Origin: Chloranthus sessilifolius | Lineage: Eukaryota; Streptophyta; Magnoliopsida; Chloranthales; Chloranthaceae | NCBI GenBank assembly: GCA_021018995.1 | Contig: CM037585.1 | Span: 124,214,831 to 124,278,830, forward strand | Direction: 5' to 3' | Length of the DNA: 64,000 bases | Part shown: piece after piece, positions 1-11,379 of the stretch | Layout of the letters: every line of letters begins with the position of its first letter | Position numbering within the stretch: the stretch's first letter is position 1 | Position numbers and translations under genes: made by a program | Notes under the pieces: generated by a model | Told to the model about the DNA's origin: nothing | The model's database searches: none | The model's input: the letters and a program-made list of their open reading frames with translations, nothing else

Positions 1-900
1 TCTAGATTCTATTATAGTATTTTATTCATAGTATCATTAGATTCCATAACTAGAAATCTGTAAGTTTTACATTTTTTTGCATAGCCAACAAACGCACATT
101 CAATAGGTCTAAGGCTTATCTTAGGTATTTTAGGATCTACTAATTTAACAAGTGCGCTACACTCCCACACTTTAAAATAGGTTTTCTATTCTTCCAAAGT
201 TCATAAGGTGCAGTTAAAGGTTTCTTATGTAAAATTTTATTCAAAATATGAGTAGCAGTTAACAAAGCTTCACCCCATAAATTTTTATTTGAATTAACGT
301 TGGCCAACATTGCATTAGTTATTTATACTAATATTCTATTTTTTCTTTTTGCAACTCCATTTTGTTGCGGCGTGTAAGGGGCTATTACCTTATAACAAAT
401 TTTATGAATTTCACAGAAATCAGAGAACTCATTTGACATGTATTTTCCATCCCTATCAGATCTAATGGTTTTTATTCTTTTATTTAATTAATTTTCTACT
501 AATGCTTTATAAACTTTAAATTTTTCAAAAGCCTCATTTTTTGTGTTTAATAAATAAATATGAGCATATTTTAAAAAATCATCTATAAAAGTAATAAAAT
601 ATTTTTTCCCTCCTCTAGTAGGAATATTATTTAAATCACAGATATCACTATATATTAAATCTAATAAATATGAATTTTTTATTACACTAGGAAATGACTT
701 TCTAGTAATTTAATCTTAGCACATACACTACAAGCATTACTATCAAAATATTCATATTTAGGAATTAAATTTAAATTAGTCATGCATTTTATCTATTGAT
801 AATTAATATATCCTAATCTATCATGCTATAAATCAGAAACAGAGACCGAGTAAGAAGAAGAAGAAATTTTATTAATTGGATCAATTATATTTAATTTGAA
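1..900 (-). pseudogene. copia integrase fragment
   Basis: Minus-strand translation in broken frames shows the copia integrase core: a segment around 660-560 reading DICDLNNIPTRGGKKYFITF, then IRSDRDGKYMS near 470-440, then TPQQNGVAKRKN near 380-345. Integrase joins element cDNA to host DNA using a D, D, E triad. The two aspartates can be placed, but the glutamate expected in the NGVAERKN motif reads lysine here, so the copy should be catalytically dead even without its stops. Near position 100 the translation still resembles the integrase-to-RT linker (FVGYAKKCKTYRFLV). The element continues beyond position 1. Confidence 0.8.
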
Positions 901-918
901 CATGCCTCTTAGGGCATA

Positions 919-1227
919 TCATTTCCCAACAAATTCACCATTCTTGGATAAGATAAACTTATCCGATTCAAATACAAGTTTGAAACCATGCTTAATTAGT
1001 AAACCACCCGATACAAGATTCTTGCAACTGTCGAGTGCATAGAGCACATCAATAAGCGTCACGACTTTTTCAGATATGAAATTTAATTTTACTTTTCCAT
1101 GCCCTATAATCTTTGCCGTAGATGAGTTCCCCATGGAGAGATCTTGATCATCATCAGCTTTATCATACATCACAAACATGTCACGATTATTACAGACATA
1201 TTTTGTGGCACCTTGTCGATCCACCAT
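919..1227 (-). pseudogene. copia protease / GAG-pre-integrase region
   Basis: This 102-codon open stretch includes VTLIDVLYALDSCKNLVSGG and ends near KLVFESDKFILSKNGEFVGK. It matches the segment linking protease to integrase in plant copia polyproteins, where a conserved VLYVP...NLVS motif precedes the GAG-pre-integrase zinc-binding part. It lies in the right order between the gag zinc knuckle and integrase. The frame is lost on both sides, so no continuous polyprotein can be made. The catalytic protease D-S-G is not visible in this open part. Confidence 0.65.
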
Positions 1228-1309
1228 TCATTGATGTTTCCAATCAGATTTACCTCCGAAAGAACGGCTACAAAGTTGTTTTTTTCTTTTACTATATTCG
1301 CTTGATTCT

Positions 1310-2157
1310 TCAATTTTTTAAAGAGGCGACATCCCGTTTGAAGTGTCCGGGTTTCCCACAGTGACAACATCCACCGGTTTTTGGTACCATAGTCTTAACG
1401 AATTTTTTATTCTCCTTGGATTGAGAATATCCTTTCTTCCTCTTCTTTGATGGTCCACTAACCTTAAACTCAACCAAGTGTGCCTTTGATGTCATATCAA
1501 TGTGATCTTCGATTTTGTTCATAACTGAAGATTTTTCCTCAATATGTAAATAAAGAAGAAGATTTTTCATAGAAATCTTCTAAATATTATGCTTAAATAT
1601 TTTTCGGTAATCTTTCTAAGATGGAGGCAACTTGACTATTACCGTACTAACCAGAAAATCCTCATCGAAATGAGAACCATTAGCGATCATATAATTTATA
1701 ATCACTTGAAAATCATACACTTGGCTAAGAATTGATTTATTATCGACCATCTTAAAATTAAAAAATTGACTGATTATGTAATAATTATACCTTGCATCTT
1801 TAGTTTTGTATTTCTTCTCGAGTGCGTTCCAGAGTTCCTTGGATGTGTTGTAGGCGTGATAGACGTCGAACAACGAAACCGATAAAGCATTCAGAATGTA
1901 ACCCTTACAAGTGTAGTGGTCTTCTTCCCATTTCTACTTTTTTCGGCCTTTATTGAGTATTGATGATTCGGTAACAGTTGGGCACGAATTCGTAATAACA
2001 TACACAACTTTCAGCGCAGTCAACAGAAAGTACAATTTCTGTTGTCATCGTTTGAAGTTTGAATCATCAAAACTGTCCAGCTTGTGGATGTTGTTGGGCA
2101 GTGCAGGATGGATTTTGTCGGTTAGTACGGAAGAAGTCGAGGACTTGGTATGGCCAT
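1310..2157 (-). pseudogene. copia gag with CCHC zinc knuckle, broken
   Basis: Two minus-strand open stretches belong to one gag. Positions 1873-1616 (SKELWNALEKKYKTKDARYN, then FKMVDNKSILSQVYDFQVII) are the plant copia UBN2/Gag capsid domain. Positions 1570-1310 carry a Lys-rich tail and a zinc knuckle reading CCHCGKPGHFKRD; its last Cys is lost (CxxCxxxxHxxxx then Asp). Upstream, near 2090-2045, the phrase KLDSFDDSNFKR fits the gag N-terminus. An ATG at 2157-2155 is the only plausible start but soon meets a stop, so the reading frame is corrupted there. Gag would form the cytoplasmic particle. Confidence 0.75.
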
Positions 2158-2538
2158 CTCGGTTTAAAATTGTTAGAACAATTGGTTCGGGTTGCAAGAA
2201 AAAATAAAATTTGAAATGAAGAAACACGCAGATCCGATTCGAGGCACGTTGAATATTGTTGACTTTAAACCGAGATTTTTTCCTACCACTATAATCAAAT
2301 TACCGGCAAACCCATCCTGCACTGCAGATCCGATCCGATTCGAGGCACATTGAACAATAGGTTACCGGCAAATCGGTTCCAGGATACAACGAACCGGCAG
2401 TGTATTCGTGTGATCAGATTTTATGAATCTGATTACGCAACCAGAATACTAAATAGCGCTAAGGAACTCTCAAACGAAGCTTTAAAATCGGGAAAATAAA
2501 ATAGAAAATGTTGTGGTAAAAATGAGGGTCTCGGGTCC

Positions 2539-2546
2539 CTTTTATA
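2539..2546 (-). promoter_or_regulatory. TATA box of the copia LTR
   Basis: Minus strand reads CTATAAAAGGGACCC here. It lies about 385 bp upstream of the gag ATG and directs transcription towards gag, as expected for a U3/R boundary. Confidence 0.5.
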
Positions 2547-2566
2547 GAAATAAACAGGAGTAACTA

Positions 2567-2636
2567 AACGGACATATCCGTTAAACATAACTGAACGGAC
2601 ATATCCATTAAAAGAAACTGAACGGATATATCCGTT
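2567..2636. repeat. three 16-bp near-palindromes at exact 27-bp spacing
   Basis: AACGGACATATCCGTT starts at 2567, a variant (…TCCATT) at 2594 and AACGGATATATCCGTT at 2621. Each is a near-perfect or perfect inverted repeat and the starts are 27 bp apart. They lie just upstream of the TATA box on the minus strand, in the U3 position of the LTR. Confidence 0.8.
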
Positions 2637-2992
2637 TACAAATGAGTGATTTAAAATTCAAACGAAGATAAAATTGTAAAAGTGCAGTTATTCTCTTATT
2701 CAAAAATTAATCAAATGCACTGCATCGCCACATACGCGTGCTCGTTCCGACTCGGCTTGACTCGGCACGCGCTTGCGTTTGTGTGACTGATAAAGTACAT
2801 GATGACAGAAACTACAAAATTCAATACCCCTGGGTGAAGGCTAGAAGCCTTAAGCCAAACTTCCAAAACACAATTCAAAACCCAAAACTTATTCAAACGA
2901 TGTGGGATTATTCACCACAGAGTACAAAATTAAATAAAGTTATATTTTAAAATTGTTGGGCAAAAAATAAAACAAAGTTATATTTTAAAATT

Positions 2993-4858
2993 TCCAATAT
3001 GCTATGGTCGAGTAATATGGGCCATCTCCGTCACTCTTTTAATCCAAGTTGTGGCGTGAGCCTGGCCTGGCTCTCCATAGGTCATCTATGGGATGAGATA
3101 AGCAAGCCCGATATATAAATGGGTTGTCCTTGCCCGATCCAAGTAGCATGCCTAGCTGGGTATAGGATAATTCCAGAAGACCACCGATTAAAGATGGACC
3201 GGTTTAAGCCTCACCCTTACCCGGCCGGCTTCGACAAATGACTACTTTTATATATAAATTGTTGTGCCGGCCGGCAGCCCTGCTCCACCTGGCCTGTCGT
3301 GGGCCATTATGGCCTGAAGTATAAGTAGTACAAATTTGTAAATGGGCTGGCCAGACCAATTAGTGATCGGGTCAACTATGGGCTAGCCCGAAAAGGCAAA
3401 TTATAATTGACCCGTTGCTTGGTTCGGACCTGGGCCGGCATGCCCATCAAGACCCCTATGTAAAAGTTTAGGATGGATAAAAAAGTACCTCTATTTCCCA
3501 ACCAGATTATTGGTGGGCACCTACACTGTAACCTGTTGACCGCGTTAAATCAGACGTTTGTGATTTTTTTCATGCTAACCTTCGATGCAATGGATCTTGA
3601 GACTATGGGCGTGCCATTATATGATCAAGTTTATGATTCCATGATGCACAAACCTAAAAATGTGGCCCTAAAATCACGTGGCACACATCATGCTCAAACG
3701 TGAGTTTAGGGCCACGTGTTGAGATCTATGCCACGTGAAATCAGAAACCTGATTGTCTAATGGTATGCCCATGGTTTCAAGATCTATTGTGTCCAAGATT
3801 AGCATGGAAACAATTAAGATCGTCAGATTTAAGATGGTCAATGGGTTTTAGAATAAGTGCCCACCCTTAATTTGATAGGCGCAAATGGCGGTACCCAGAA
3901 AAAATCTCTATAATTTGACTCAAAGTCTTCAAATGTTGAATTGAACAATGGAGACCATTTTTCTTTCCGATCTTTTACAAAATAAATCTCGAGATCATGA
4001 GCATCAATTCAAGCTAGATACCTAATACTAACTCAGGTTTGACAAAGTAGCATCCAAGGTGTCAGCTTGGGTATCGGTTCAGAGAGAACCGATATGATTC
4101 GACTGCTACATATGCCAATACCGAGTTGACTCAGTGACTATAAAACAAAAATCAAATTAATAACTAATACGGCGTTGATAAATATCAATTTGCCAAAACA
4201 TTGATACATATCGCGGATATATATATATCGATATCTGCCCATTTTTTATAACTTAACAGACTTATTATTTTATATCTATATCCTTTTTTTTACATGACCT
4301 AAAGTTCACCTGTGACTTAAATTTCACGTTTCACGTTGGACATGTTAACACGCCAGATCGACATAGCAACTTTTTCGAACACACGACTCATCTATACACC
4401 CACACTTGTTACTGAAGTTGCTTTTTTGGGATGCATGCCATGTGGAACACGTGTTCCGTGTGGGTTGACATGAGTTTAGATGGTCTTTGACTGATTTGAA
4501 TCGGATGATACAGACCGCTTCTCATCTCTCAATTTTTGGCACCATAAATACTGCACTACACATATTTATACCATGGCTGCACTTATAAGACAACACATTA
4601 TAATTCCACATGCTACATATCCCAAAAAATGATTTGAGAATTCGTGCACCCCTCACTTGATCCAAAATGTATAGATTTACCCCAGCATGAGTTATGAATG
4701 TATCCAAATGTATGAAATATAAGATTTTTTAATTTTCATACGTCGGAAGTCCATGCACGCCAAGCAATTACACAGATGTGTGGACTACTTTATCACCCAT
4801 CATGAGTATACAGATGTGTGGACTGTTTTATTGCCCATCATGAGTAGCTCTTGGCCGA
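2993..4858. other. gene-free stretch of degenerate dispersed repeats
   Basis: No credible gene. Positions 3000-3460 are GC-richer and full of self-similar GGCC/CCGG words (gggccggcatgcccat-like), resembling other decayed repeats in the window (22840-23080). Positions 3590-3880 hold one copy of a dispersed unit also seen near 14290-14560, 17460-17850, 20060-20860 and 22310-22400. Confidence 0.6.
3662..3715. repeat. hairpin with 18-bp arms
   Basis: The left arm at 3662-3679 reads GTGGCCCTAAAATCACGT. The right arm at 3698-3715 is its reverse complement with one mismatch, and the loop is 18 nt. It is the core of the dispersed repeat unit found elsewhere in this window (e.g. 20440-20510 with weaker arms). 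Confidence 0.8.
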
Positions 4859-4946
4859 CATTTAAACACCAACATGAATTTAAATGATCGTACACCGTTA
4901 AAATTAGACTTTTTATCTTATCCCATTGAAGTGTGCTTTATTATTA
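4859..4946. repeat. hairpin-ended repeat, copy 1, left piece
   Basis: Starts with a decayed hairpin (catttaaacacca...atttaaatg, 4859-4886) and runs to the MULE target site TTATTATTA (4938-4946). It aligns with 12163-12248 in the neighbouring copy. Its continuation is at 11821-12117, on the other side of the MULE. Confidence 0.75.
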
Positions 4947-5017
4947 GGAAAATTTTTATTTTTGGCCCTACTAATTTTCAAATTTACAGAAATGGCCCTA
5001 TAGTTTTAAAATTTGCA
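4947..5017 (+). repeat. MULE left terminal inverted repeat
   Basis: Begins GGAAAATTTTTATTTTTGG and ends AAAATTTGCA. It pairs over 71 positions without gaps with the reverse complement of 11741-11811, with about 11 mismatches. Confidence 0.92.
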
Positions 5018-5274
5018 AGATAAGCCGACTCCAAGCCAAGCCATTTGCACATCAGCATCAATATGCAAAATGGCTAAAACACCCCTGACTTTTAAAATTC
5101 GGATATTTAAACTGTTTTTACTTTTTATTTTTTACTTTTCACTTTTAACTGCTAAAAACCAAGCAAGCACCGACAAAGCGGTGAAATAGCGACCGATAGC
5201 TTCATTTTCTCTTAGGTATCTTTTTTTTTTTTAAACTTTTATTTGTATTTACTAAACTGGAAGACCGACGCTAA

Positions 5275-5350
5275 CATACTTAGCGGTCGCTATCATACTT
5301 TAGCGGTCACTATCATATGTTAGCGCTCACTGTCTTATGTTTAGCGGTAT
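5275..5350. repeat. MULE internal minisatellite, patch 1
   Basis: Units of about 20-22 bp built on a tagcggtcgctatcatac-like word: GC-rich inverted core (AGCGG/CCGCT) joined by AT-rich spacer. Confidence 0.7.
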
Positions 5351-5399
5351 GTTAGATATTTTATTTTATCTTAGATTTTGTTATTTATGTCTTATTTTT

Positions 5400-6330
5400 T
5401 AGGATAGATCACTAACTAATTCTAAGAAGTTAAAGTCTCTAAAAGCCTTCGGAAAGTGTACTGGAGTGAGTGTTAGAAAATTTTATATTCGTTGCAACCC
5501 AGAGAGGAAGAGGATATCGGATTAATCAATTTTTGGTCATCTCTTTAAAATATCTTAAAAACTAGTATTTATTAGAGACATGATTGATGTGACTTTGAGT
5601 TTATGGGTTCAAGATAAAGTGTTCAAGGTCAAGAACTCCAACATAGTATTGTAGGAGTCTTACATATCATTGATTCTAGGCCTAAACATGTTGACAGAAC
5701 TACCAATCTGCCCTATGTCCGAGCCTGTGGTAGTGCCGGAGCAAGAAATAATTTGATGTAAATTCTTCTAGGGGCAGTCGGCTAAGAGGGCTCTTATTAA
5801 AGAATCGTGGATAGTCGTCAGCTATCCGACGATAAATTTTTCAAATTATCGTTGTTGTTTCTCGTTTTCTTTTTCTTATTTCCAGACACATACCAGGAAG
5901 TGGATAATGAGCACTTGAACTTAGTTGATAACCTTCAAAAGTTCAACGAGTTTCTGTGGGGCCTGACAATTTACAATAATTTACTTGAGTGCATATTGAA
6001 GGTGATAGTTAGAAGGGAGATAACCAAAATATCGCCAAATGCATAATATAACATCTAAGGGTGCACTATCGCCCTACAGATCTGGGCATTCGAACACTTT
6101 TCAGGAGTCACTCCCCTCGTACGGCATTGAAAAACCTAGTTCCAAGGACGATGAAATGGGAAGCCTTGAAATTCAAACAAACTCCAAATTATTTTCGAGA
6201 TAAATTTCTTAAGTCTTCGGTCATAGTAGAACTCGATATTGAGAAACACAAGTTACAGTATAGATTAGTTTATCTCTTCTTTAGGAAAAGAGAGATGGCA
6301 AGGGACCAGGAAAGATAAAATCCAACCCAC
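5400..6330 (+). pseudogene. DUF1985-type N-terminal region of MULE Ulp1-like gene
   Basis: Plus-strand translation in shifting frames gives recognisable pieces of the DUF1985 region that precedes Ulp1 proteases in plant MULEs: a segment near 5580-5690 (LSLWVQDKVFKVKNS, then SLILGLNM), a 5880-6000 segment (FPDTYQEVDNEHLNLVDNL, then NEFLWGLTIYNNLLE), and GCTIALQIWAFEHFSG near 6055-6105. Open stretches at 5807-6046 and 6061-6318 are only parts of it and lie in conflicting frames. Several stops and frameshifts separate them. The known family role is unclear; these domains travel with transposon-borne SUMO-protease-like genes. The assignment rests on motif recognition only. Confidence 0.6.
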
Positions 6331-6587
6331 GAAAGGATACATAAAGACGATATCCCAGATTACGAGACACGTCCACAACAAAGATCCCATGAGGTTCAGA
6401 TAAGGATAATGAGGATGACGATGACGACAGTGACGATAACAAGTAAAAATGCCTCAATGTTGAAAGAACTTGATGCTACAAGGCTCACTTGTCGAAGGTA
6501 TTAATTCCCTAACTTAAAAGACCAGTATATTAGAGATATTTGATGGAATAAAGGGTTAAAAATTTGTAAAAATAGAAGAACGCTAAG

Positions 6588-6690
6588 ATAAGATAGTGGT
6601 CGCTAACATACGTTAACCCCAACTAAGATATCTTAGCGACCGCTATTGTACCTTAACGGACCGCTAAGCTAAGTTAGCGAAATCAATCAT
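6588..6690. repeat. MULE internal minisatellite, patch 2
   Basis: Same family as patch 1 (e.g. ttagcgaccgctattgtacc, ggaccgctaagctaag). About four degenerate units. Confidence 0.65.
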
Positions 6691-6802
6691 ACGTAACCCT
6701 CAATTTTGTATGTCATTTTTGTACTCATTTTGGTATAAAATTTTGTAGGATAATATTATTTCTTCTTTTCTTTTTGACGCATTCGTTGCCCCCCAACCCC
6801 CG

Positions 6803-7054
6803 ATGGAGAAAGAAGTTTCATCTAAAGACCCTCAAGGCAATAAGGGTAACCCTCCAGTCGAGGGCGAGAACCCTACAGCCCAGGGCGAAAACCCTATGGT
6901 CGAGGAACATTCGGAAGGAAAAATCATGGTTGTTGAGGAGGACACTTTACTTACCCAACCTTCTCGCGAGTCGCAGCCGGCATCACTTAAAAAATTACTA
7001 CTGAAACTATCGGCATCAAAGAGCAAGGCCGACGGACAAGGGAAGGGACCATGA
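6803..7054 (+). pseudogene. low-complexity linker of the MULE Ulp1-like gene
   Basis: An 83-codon open frame, hydrophilic and rich in Glu, Lys, Pro and Ser (GENPTAQGENPMVEEHSEG), with no recognised fold. Its place between the DUF1985 part and the Ulp1 catalytic domain, on the same strand, fits the disordered linker seen in such proteins. The overlapping 150-residue minus-strand frame is its shadow. It could equally be a chance frame. Confidence 0.35.
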
Positions 7055-7739
7055 TATGACCTTCGCAAGAGAAAGAGAAAGAAGTCGACCAGTAAAATGT
7101 ATTTAAATAAATGACCAAGAGCGGTCGAGGACAAGAATGAGTCACAATCCATGGAACGGAAATTCATGCACAGTATTTGAAGCTGACCTGCGGCGGACGA
7201 TAGTGTGATCGTGAATACTGTCTTAGGTATTAATGTTACCATTGGAATCTTACAGGTCCTCAAAGAATGGGAGTGGCTCGACAATCACATCATGGATGCG
7301 TACTTTAAAGTCCTAGACCACAAGAACAACTCTATTTCTCGAAATGGTGGACAAGAGTCGCTACTACCACTGCCTTGATAAAATTTCGCTTATTCATTTA
7401 TTTACTTTATTCATGCCTTTCACTTCATGACATTCTAATGACCAATTTCAGACATTGATTATAGCGGACCATGCAAAATTTGACAAATTTATTCATGAAC
7501 AAAAGCTGTGAGCACTTAGCGATGTGAGCAAGTAGCAAGCCTACTGTGATAAGTAGCAGGTCCGTCACAGTTGCAAGCCGCTTGAGCCCCAACTTACAAG
7601 TACCACACGCGGAATTTATGTTATTGACTGTGGGACAGTAAGTTTCTTTTAAGTCATGTTAACGTTTTTTTTATTTAACGAATTCTCCATTGATTAGAAC
7701 TCCGGTTGCACTACATAATTAATTTCCGATGCAAAGCCA

Positions 7740-8150
7740 AAGACATCACCATTGGGCCTTGACTATAATGTCTGTAGCGGATAATCTTATCTCGATAATA
7801 GACCCGGCTGATCGAGAGTGTTCAAAGAAGTTCGATAGGAACAAACAGACACTGCTGTTTCATCTGTCACGCCTTCCTTAAGCTATCGGTCTCAGCTCCG
7901 CTCTCAATCAATCGTGGCAAATAACAGTCATGGACAGTGTTGATATCCCGCGCCAATAAAACGATTGGGACTGCGGAGTTTTTGTATTGAAGTATATCAA
8001 ATATTTCTCCGAACGACGAACACTCCTTTTCGAGGATAAAGGCATGAAGCAATTTAAAGCAAAAATCGGACATTTCTTGATCACATTCAAGTAAGAGACA
8101 ATAGATACAAGGATAGGGGAGTTTTTGAGTAACCCACAAATCCCGACGTG
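7740..8150 (+). pseudogene. Ulp1-like (C48) cysteine protease domain in the MULE
   Basis: One plus-strand frame, from the His codon at 7750 to about 8090, shows the C48 peptidase triad in order. His is in HHHWALTIM (7744-7770), Asp in SIIDPAD (about 7792-7812), Cys in NDWDCGVFVLKYI (Cys codon 7972-7974), with a Gln (PRQ) a few residues before the Cys as in Ulp1 enzymes. Ulp1 proteases remove SUMO from proteins. In-frame TAA codons at 7879 and 7957 break it, so this is a relic that has kept all catalytic residues. It is convergent with the MULE transposase. The minus-strand open frame at 7867-8160 is a shadow. Confidence 0.8.
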
Positions 8151-8364
8151 ATCGAGCCATAGTTCAATATATGTATTTTTTATTTTATTTATTTATTTTT
8201 GTATAATTTATAATAATTTAGTGTGTTTGTAACAATTATATAGATTGAATTAATTGATTTTTTTTTTAAATACACAATATTATAGATGTCCTTTAATTAC
8301 ATAAATTATCAAATGAAAAGGAATAATAGTATTAACTAAGTGACTCGCTAAGGTTTTCACGATG

Positions 8365-8525
8365 ATACAATAGCGCTCTGCTAAGGTACAATAGCAGGCC
8401 GCTAACGTACAATAGTGGTCCACTAAGGTCCCCGCGAAGGTACAATAGCGGGACACTAAGGTATAGCAGGCCGCTAAGGTATCTTAGCAGCCCGCTATTG
8501 TACTTTAGCAGGATGCTATTATGCC
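8365..8525. repeat. MULE internal minisatellite, patch 3
   Basis: The longest patch: acaatagcaggccgctaacg recurs every 20-22 bp, with both orientations mixed so that units form small inverted repeats. It separates the Ulp1 relic (ends about 8150) from the transposase 3' end (about 8620). Confidence 0.75.
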
Positions 8526-8619
8526 TTAGCAATATGTTAACAAATTTACATCCTAACAAATTTATTTTCTTTTTTTGTCTTAATATCCTAACAAATTTAC
8601 TCCTTTGTCATTTTCATAT

Positions 8620-11304
8620 CCTAACAAATTTACAAGAGCGACGATTATGTCCGTATGCATTACAATTTTTACACGATAATGGTCGAACTTCGCCTTTAGA
8701 TCTAATCCTCATTTTCTTCGGGCGATAAACTTGACGTATCCTATATGAACCCTTAGAACAGTTCGTTAGCACTTATCAATGGTTGGAACGAAGTGTTCTT
8801 TATAAGTTTCTCTAAACACGACACTGGTAAATTAGTGTTCACAGAATTGTGGAACCTTTCTCTCCCTATTCCGACGTGATAATGGAACGATCACATGTGA
8901 ATATGGTAATTCAAGGATAACTCAAGATCGGCATATACAAGTCCGTTTATCGAGATTGACACTATGAGTGTATCCCCCCCGTCTAACCTGAAATGCATCG
9001 CGACTATAGTGAATAACGTTCTTTCGACAGGTCCATCCTGAATTTCGTGTTATGTGATTTTCTGCCATCGGTGTCAATACTTATGTCATTTTATTACTTT
9101 CGTCCTAACGCCAAAGGTAGAATTCAGCTACCTTCGTGCTAATAGTTTCTAACATAGTCACGATCAGTTCCTCCATTACCATCTTCAACACATTATTAAT
9201 GCTCTCCATTATATTCGTTGTTAGCATATCATAACGTCTCCCTGAAAATATGCATGCGCCCAGAAATAGTTACAATTTCTTTAATTTATGTTGTACATTT
9301 CGGGGGGGGCTCGTCTTCGATTTTCTGTAAAATTCGTTTAAATTTTACCTCCGAGAATATATGTTCAGCAACCCAAAATAGAGATCGAGAGATCGTATAT
9401 GTATAAAAAAAATTTAAAGTTAGGTGTCGCATACAGTAGCTATGAAAGGCATTAGGGAAAACTTTGTGCACAACTTCTATCAACCCCTTCTACCAGTCTG
9501 ATATCAACACAAACTGCTCATGAAAATTCCCGATTACATGAGTTCCTAATAGTTCAAGAAACCATGCCCAATGATCTTTGTTCTCTTTAGGTACAATGTC
9601 GAACATTATGAGAAATAAATATCTATTCTTGTTTATGCACGTAGCTATTAACAACACTCATTTGTATCATCCGTGTAATGTATCCCATCTACCAAAATTA
9701 TTCTTCGTATTACGAAAGCTCCTAGCACATGATTCAAATGCCAAGAAGAACATTTCAAAGGTATTATCAGGCTCGCGATTCAATTCGATATTTACATATG
9801 GATCGACCTGCTCTAATTCGGTGACATAGGACAGTAACATTTTAAATTGTTCATTCCAGCTACCTCGGATGTCATTTAATGTTATTTTCTTTCCTCTCCA
9901 CGCTTTCTAATAACCTATCGTTATACCGTATTTCTTTTCAATATAAAAAATTATTGAAGTCGGATTCTCGTCAAAGCGCTTCAACAACTTATCCCTGACG
10001 AATGAAGCTATCCACCATGTCGTGGCCTAACAATGTCCGATTCCGAAGGCTGGCCTTTCGCACTTATGTTTCGGGTGAAAAGTATTCACAGCAAACGCAT
10101 CCAAACTCACCAACTTCAATGCATGTATTCGCCAAACACATCCCACTTTAACACACATTGCCATAACTCGAAGAGGATTTTTCTTTATTGGTTTAATTTA
10201 AAAATTATTTGTCATAATAAACTCCTTAAGGGCTTTCTGAAATGATTTCTTATTTATGGACGCTTGATTAACAGTTAATGGTCCTTCTTGATACAATTTC
10301 TCATCATTCGAGTCCATATACTCGCCTTCCGAGTCATTAAGATCATGGTCTTCGTCCACAAGAGATTGATTAATTCCCTTATTAGTATCAACACGTGAAG
10401 TAGGTGAGGGTAGTGCTTCATTATCATCAGGATCACTATCACCCTTATGGACTGGATGATTATTACGTATTTGGGGTTCGGTCCGTCGAAGTATGATTGG
10501 TTGAGGTGCAGTTGTTTGGGTTGTGATTCGCAGAGGTAGAGATGTTTGGGATGCGATAGGATGTTGTGTCCTTGGCTCCTAAGCTATTGGTTCGAAAGGT
10601 CATTGGTATGGACTAAGGCCTCCCAAGAACGCTTCCCACTGAGTCCAATCAAATGTATTGTTTATTGAATGGAAGTTAAGCTAACATGTATTATGCATTG
10701 GATCCAGTTCAGGACAATATTCTTCATATTTATTGTCTTCTCCCATTGGAATGTCTGAAGAGGGTGTTCACAGTGCCTTCGGTATGGGCAAAATCCTATA
10801 TTCCTATTTCTATTATCGCCGACTGTCATCGGTACAACAACATTTTCCTCTTCACACTATATTCCTTCATCTTCGATCATATATTCTAATTTCGCAATGT
10901 TATCGTCTCCTAATCTGAAACTTTCCTTGTAAAGTCTATGATCCACGTTTGTTTTTGGAACAGTGGAATGCTTCAAAAGATGATAAAATTCTCGTGACGG
11001 GAGCTACTAATTTTTTGATATAGACATTTATCACACCATCACCACTACGATATGCTTTGAATAAGTTTGCAAGATCATCGGAGTCCGATAATTCGACAAA
11101 CACCAACTCCTTCCCGAAGAGTAAAGAGACCGATAACATATCAGAATGTTCTTCTGATCGAGTCCTACTGACCTTATACATTTTATATATAAATTGATCA
11201 AATGATATCTTTTTTGTGATAGCGAGAATCCTCCAGTTGCCACCTTTATAAGTATTATCGTCGACACGAACGACATCAAAATGGCAAATAAGGGAATTAT
11301 CCAT
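8620..11304 (-). pseudogene. MULE (MuDR-type) transposase, decayed
   Basis: Minus-strand pieces in the correct order make up a MuDR-type transposase. The N-terminal domain is open at 11304-10936 (ISFDQFIYKMYKVSR ... LVFVELSDSDDLANLF ... VINVYIKKL). The catalytic core at about 9790-9420 has AFESCARSFRNTKNNFG, RWDTLHG (first Asp), DHWAWFLELLG, VLISDW (second Asp) and VFPNAFHSYCMRHLTLNF. RPKKMRIRS is followed by a C-terminal zinc knuckle CKNCNAYGHNRRSC (8673-8632). Stops interrupt the core (after HG, after YK, after SDW). The third acidic residue and the SWIM finger were not located. The family cuts and pastes MULE DNA in the nucleus by binding the TIRs. Confidence 0.85.
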
Positions 11305-11379
11305 TTAATCCTAAAATATCAAAACTAATGTAAATTAGTGGATAACAACTATATTATACATTAATTCATTTAAAGATAC

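Larger units (their letters stand above)
1..2959 (-). mobile_element. Ty1/copia LTR retrotransposon, 5' part, decayed
   Basis: Read on the minus strand, this stretch gives an LTR-like region (about 2959 to 2230), then gag (2157 to 1310), a pre-integrase segment (1227 to 919) and integrase (about 900 to 1). That is the Ty1/copia order, with integrase before reverse transcriptase. The rest of pol and the 3' LTR lie beyond the left edge. All coding parts are broken by stops or frame changes, so the copy looks dead. I could not find a clear tRNA-Met primer site, so the inner LTR edge is uncertain. Confidence 0.85.
2230..2959 (-). repeat. probable copia 5' LTR
   Basis: Non-coding region upstream of gag, with a TATA box on the minus strand and a possible TG start at 2959 (TGCCCAACAATTTT on minus). 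The sequence AAAGTTATATTTTAAAATT is duplicated at 2936-2954 and 2974-2992 across this edge. A shorter internal duplication (gcagatccgattcgaggcac-like) occurs near 2229 and 2325. The inner edge is a guess because no primer-binding site was recognised. Confidence 0.45.

Noticed and set aside
2682..3459. Possible fourth hAT-like element ending ...acccctA at 3459
   Set aside because: A TGTAAAAG follows the right end and occurs upstream near 2674, but the supposed left end does not start with TAGGGG and would fall within the copia LTR; chance match more likely.
6832..7284. 150-codon minus-strand frame in the MULE
   Set aside because: Antisense to the Ulp1-gene linker; no family resemblance, Ser/Phe-rich shadow composition.
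7867..8160. 97-codon minus-strand frame in the MULE
   Set aside because: Shadow of the Ulp1 catalytic domain on the plus strand, which carries the His, Asp and Cys motifs.
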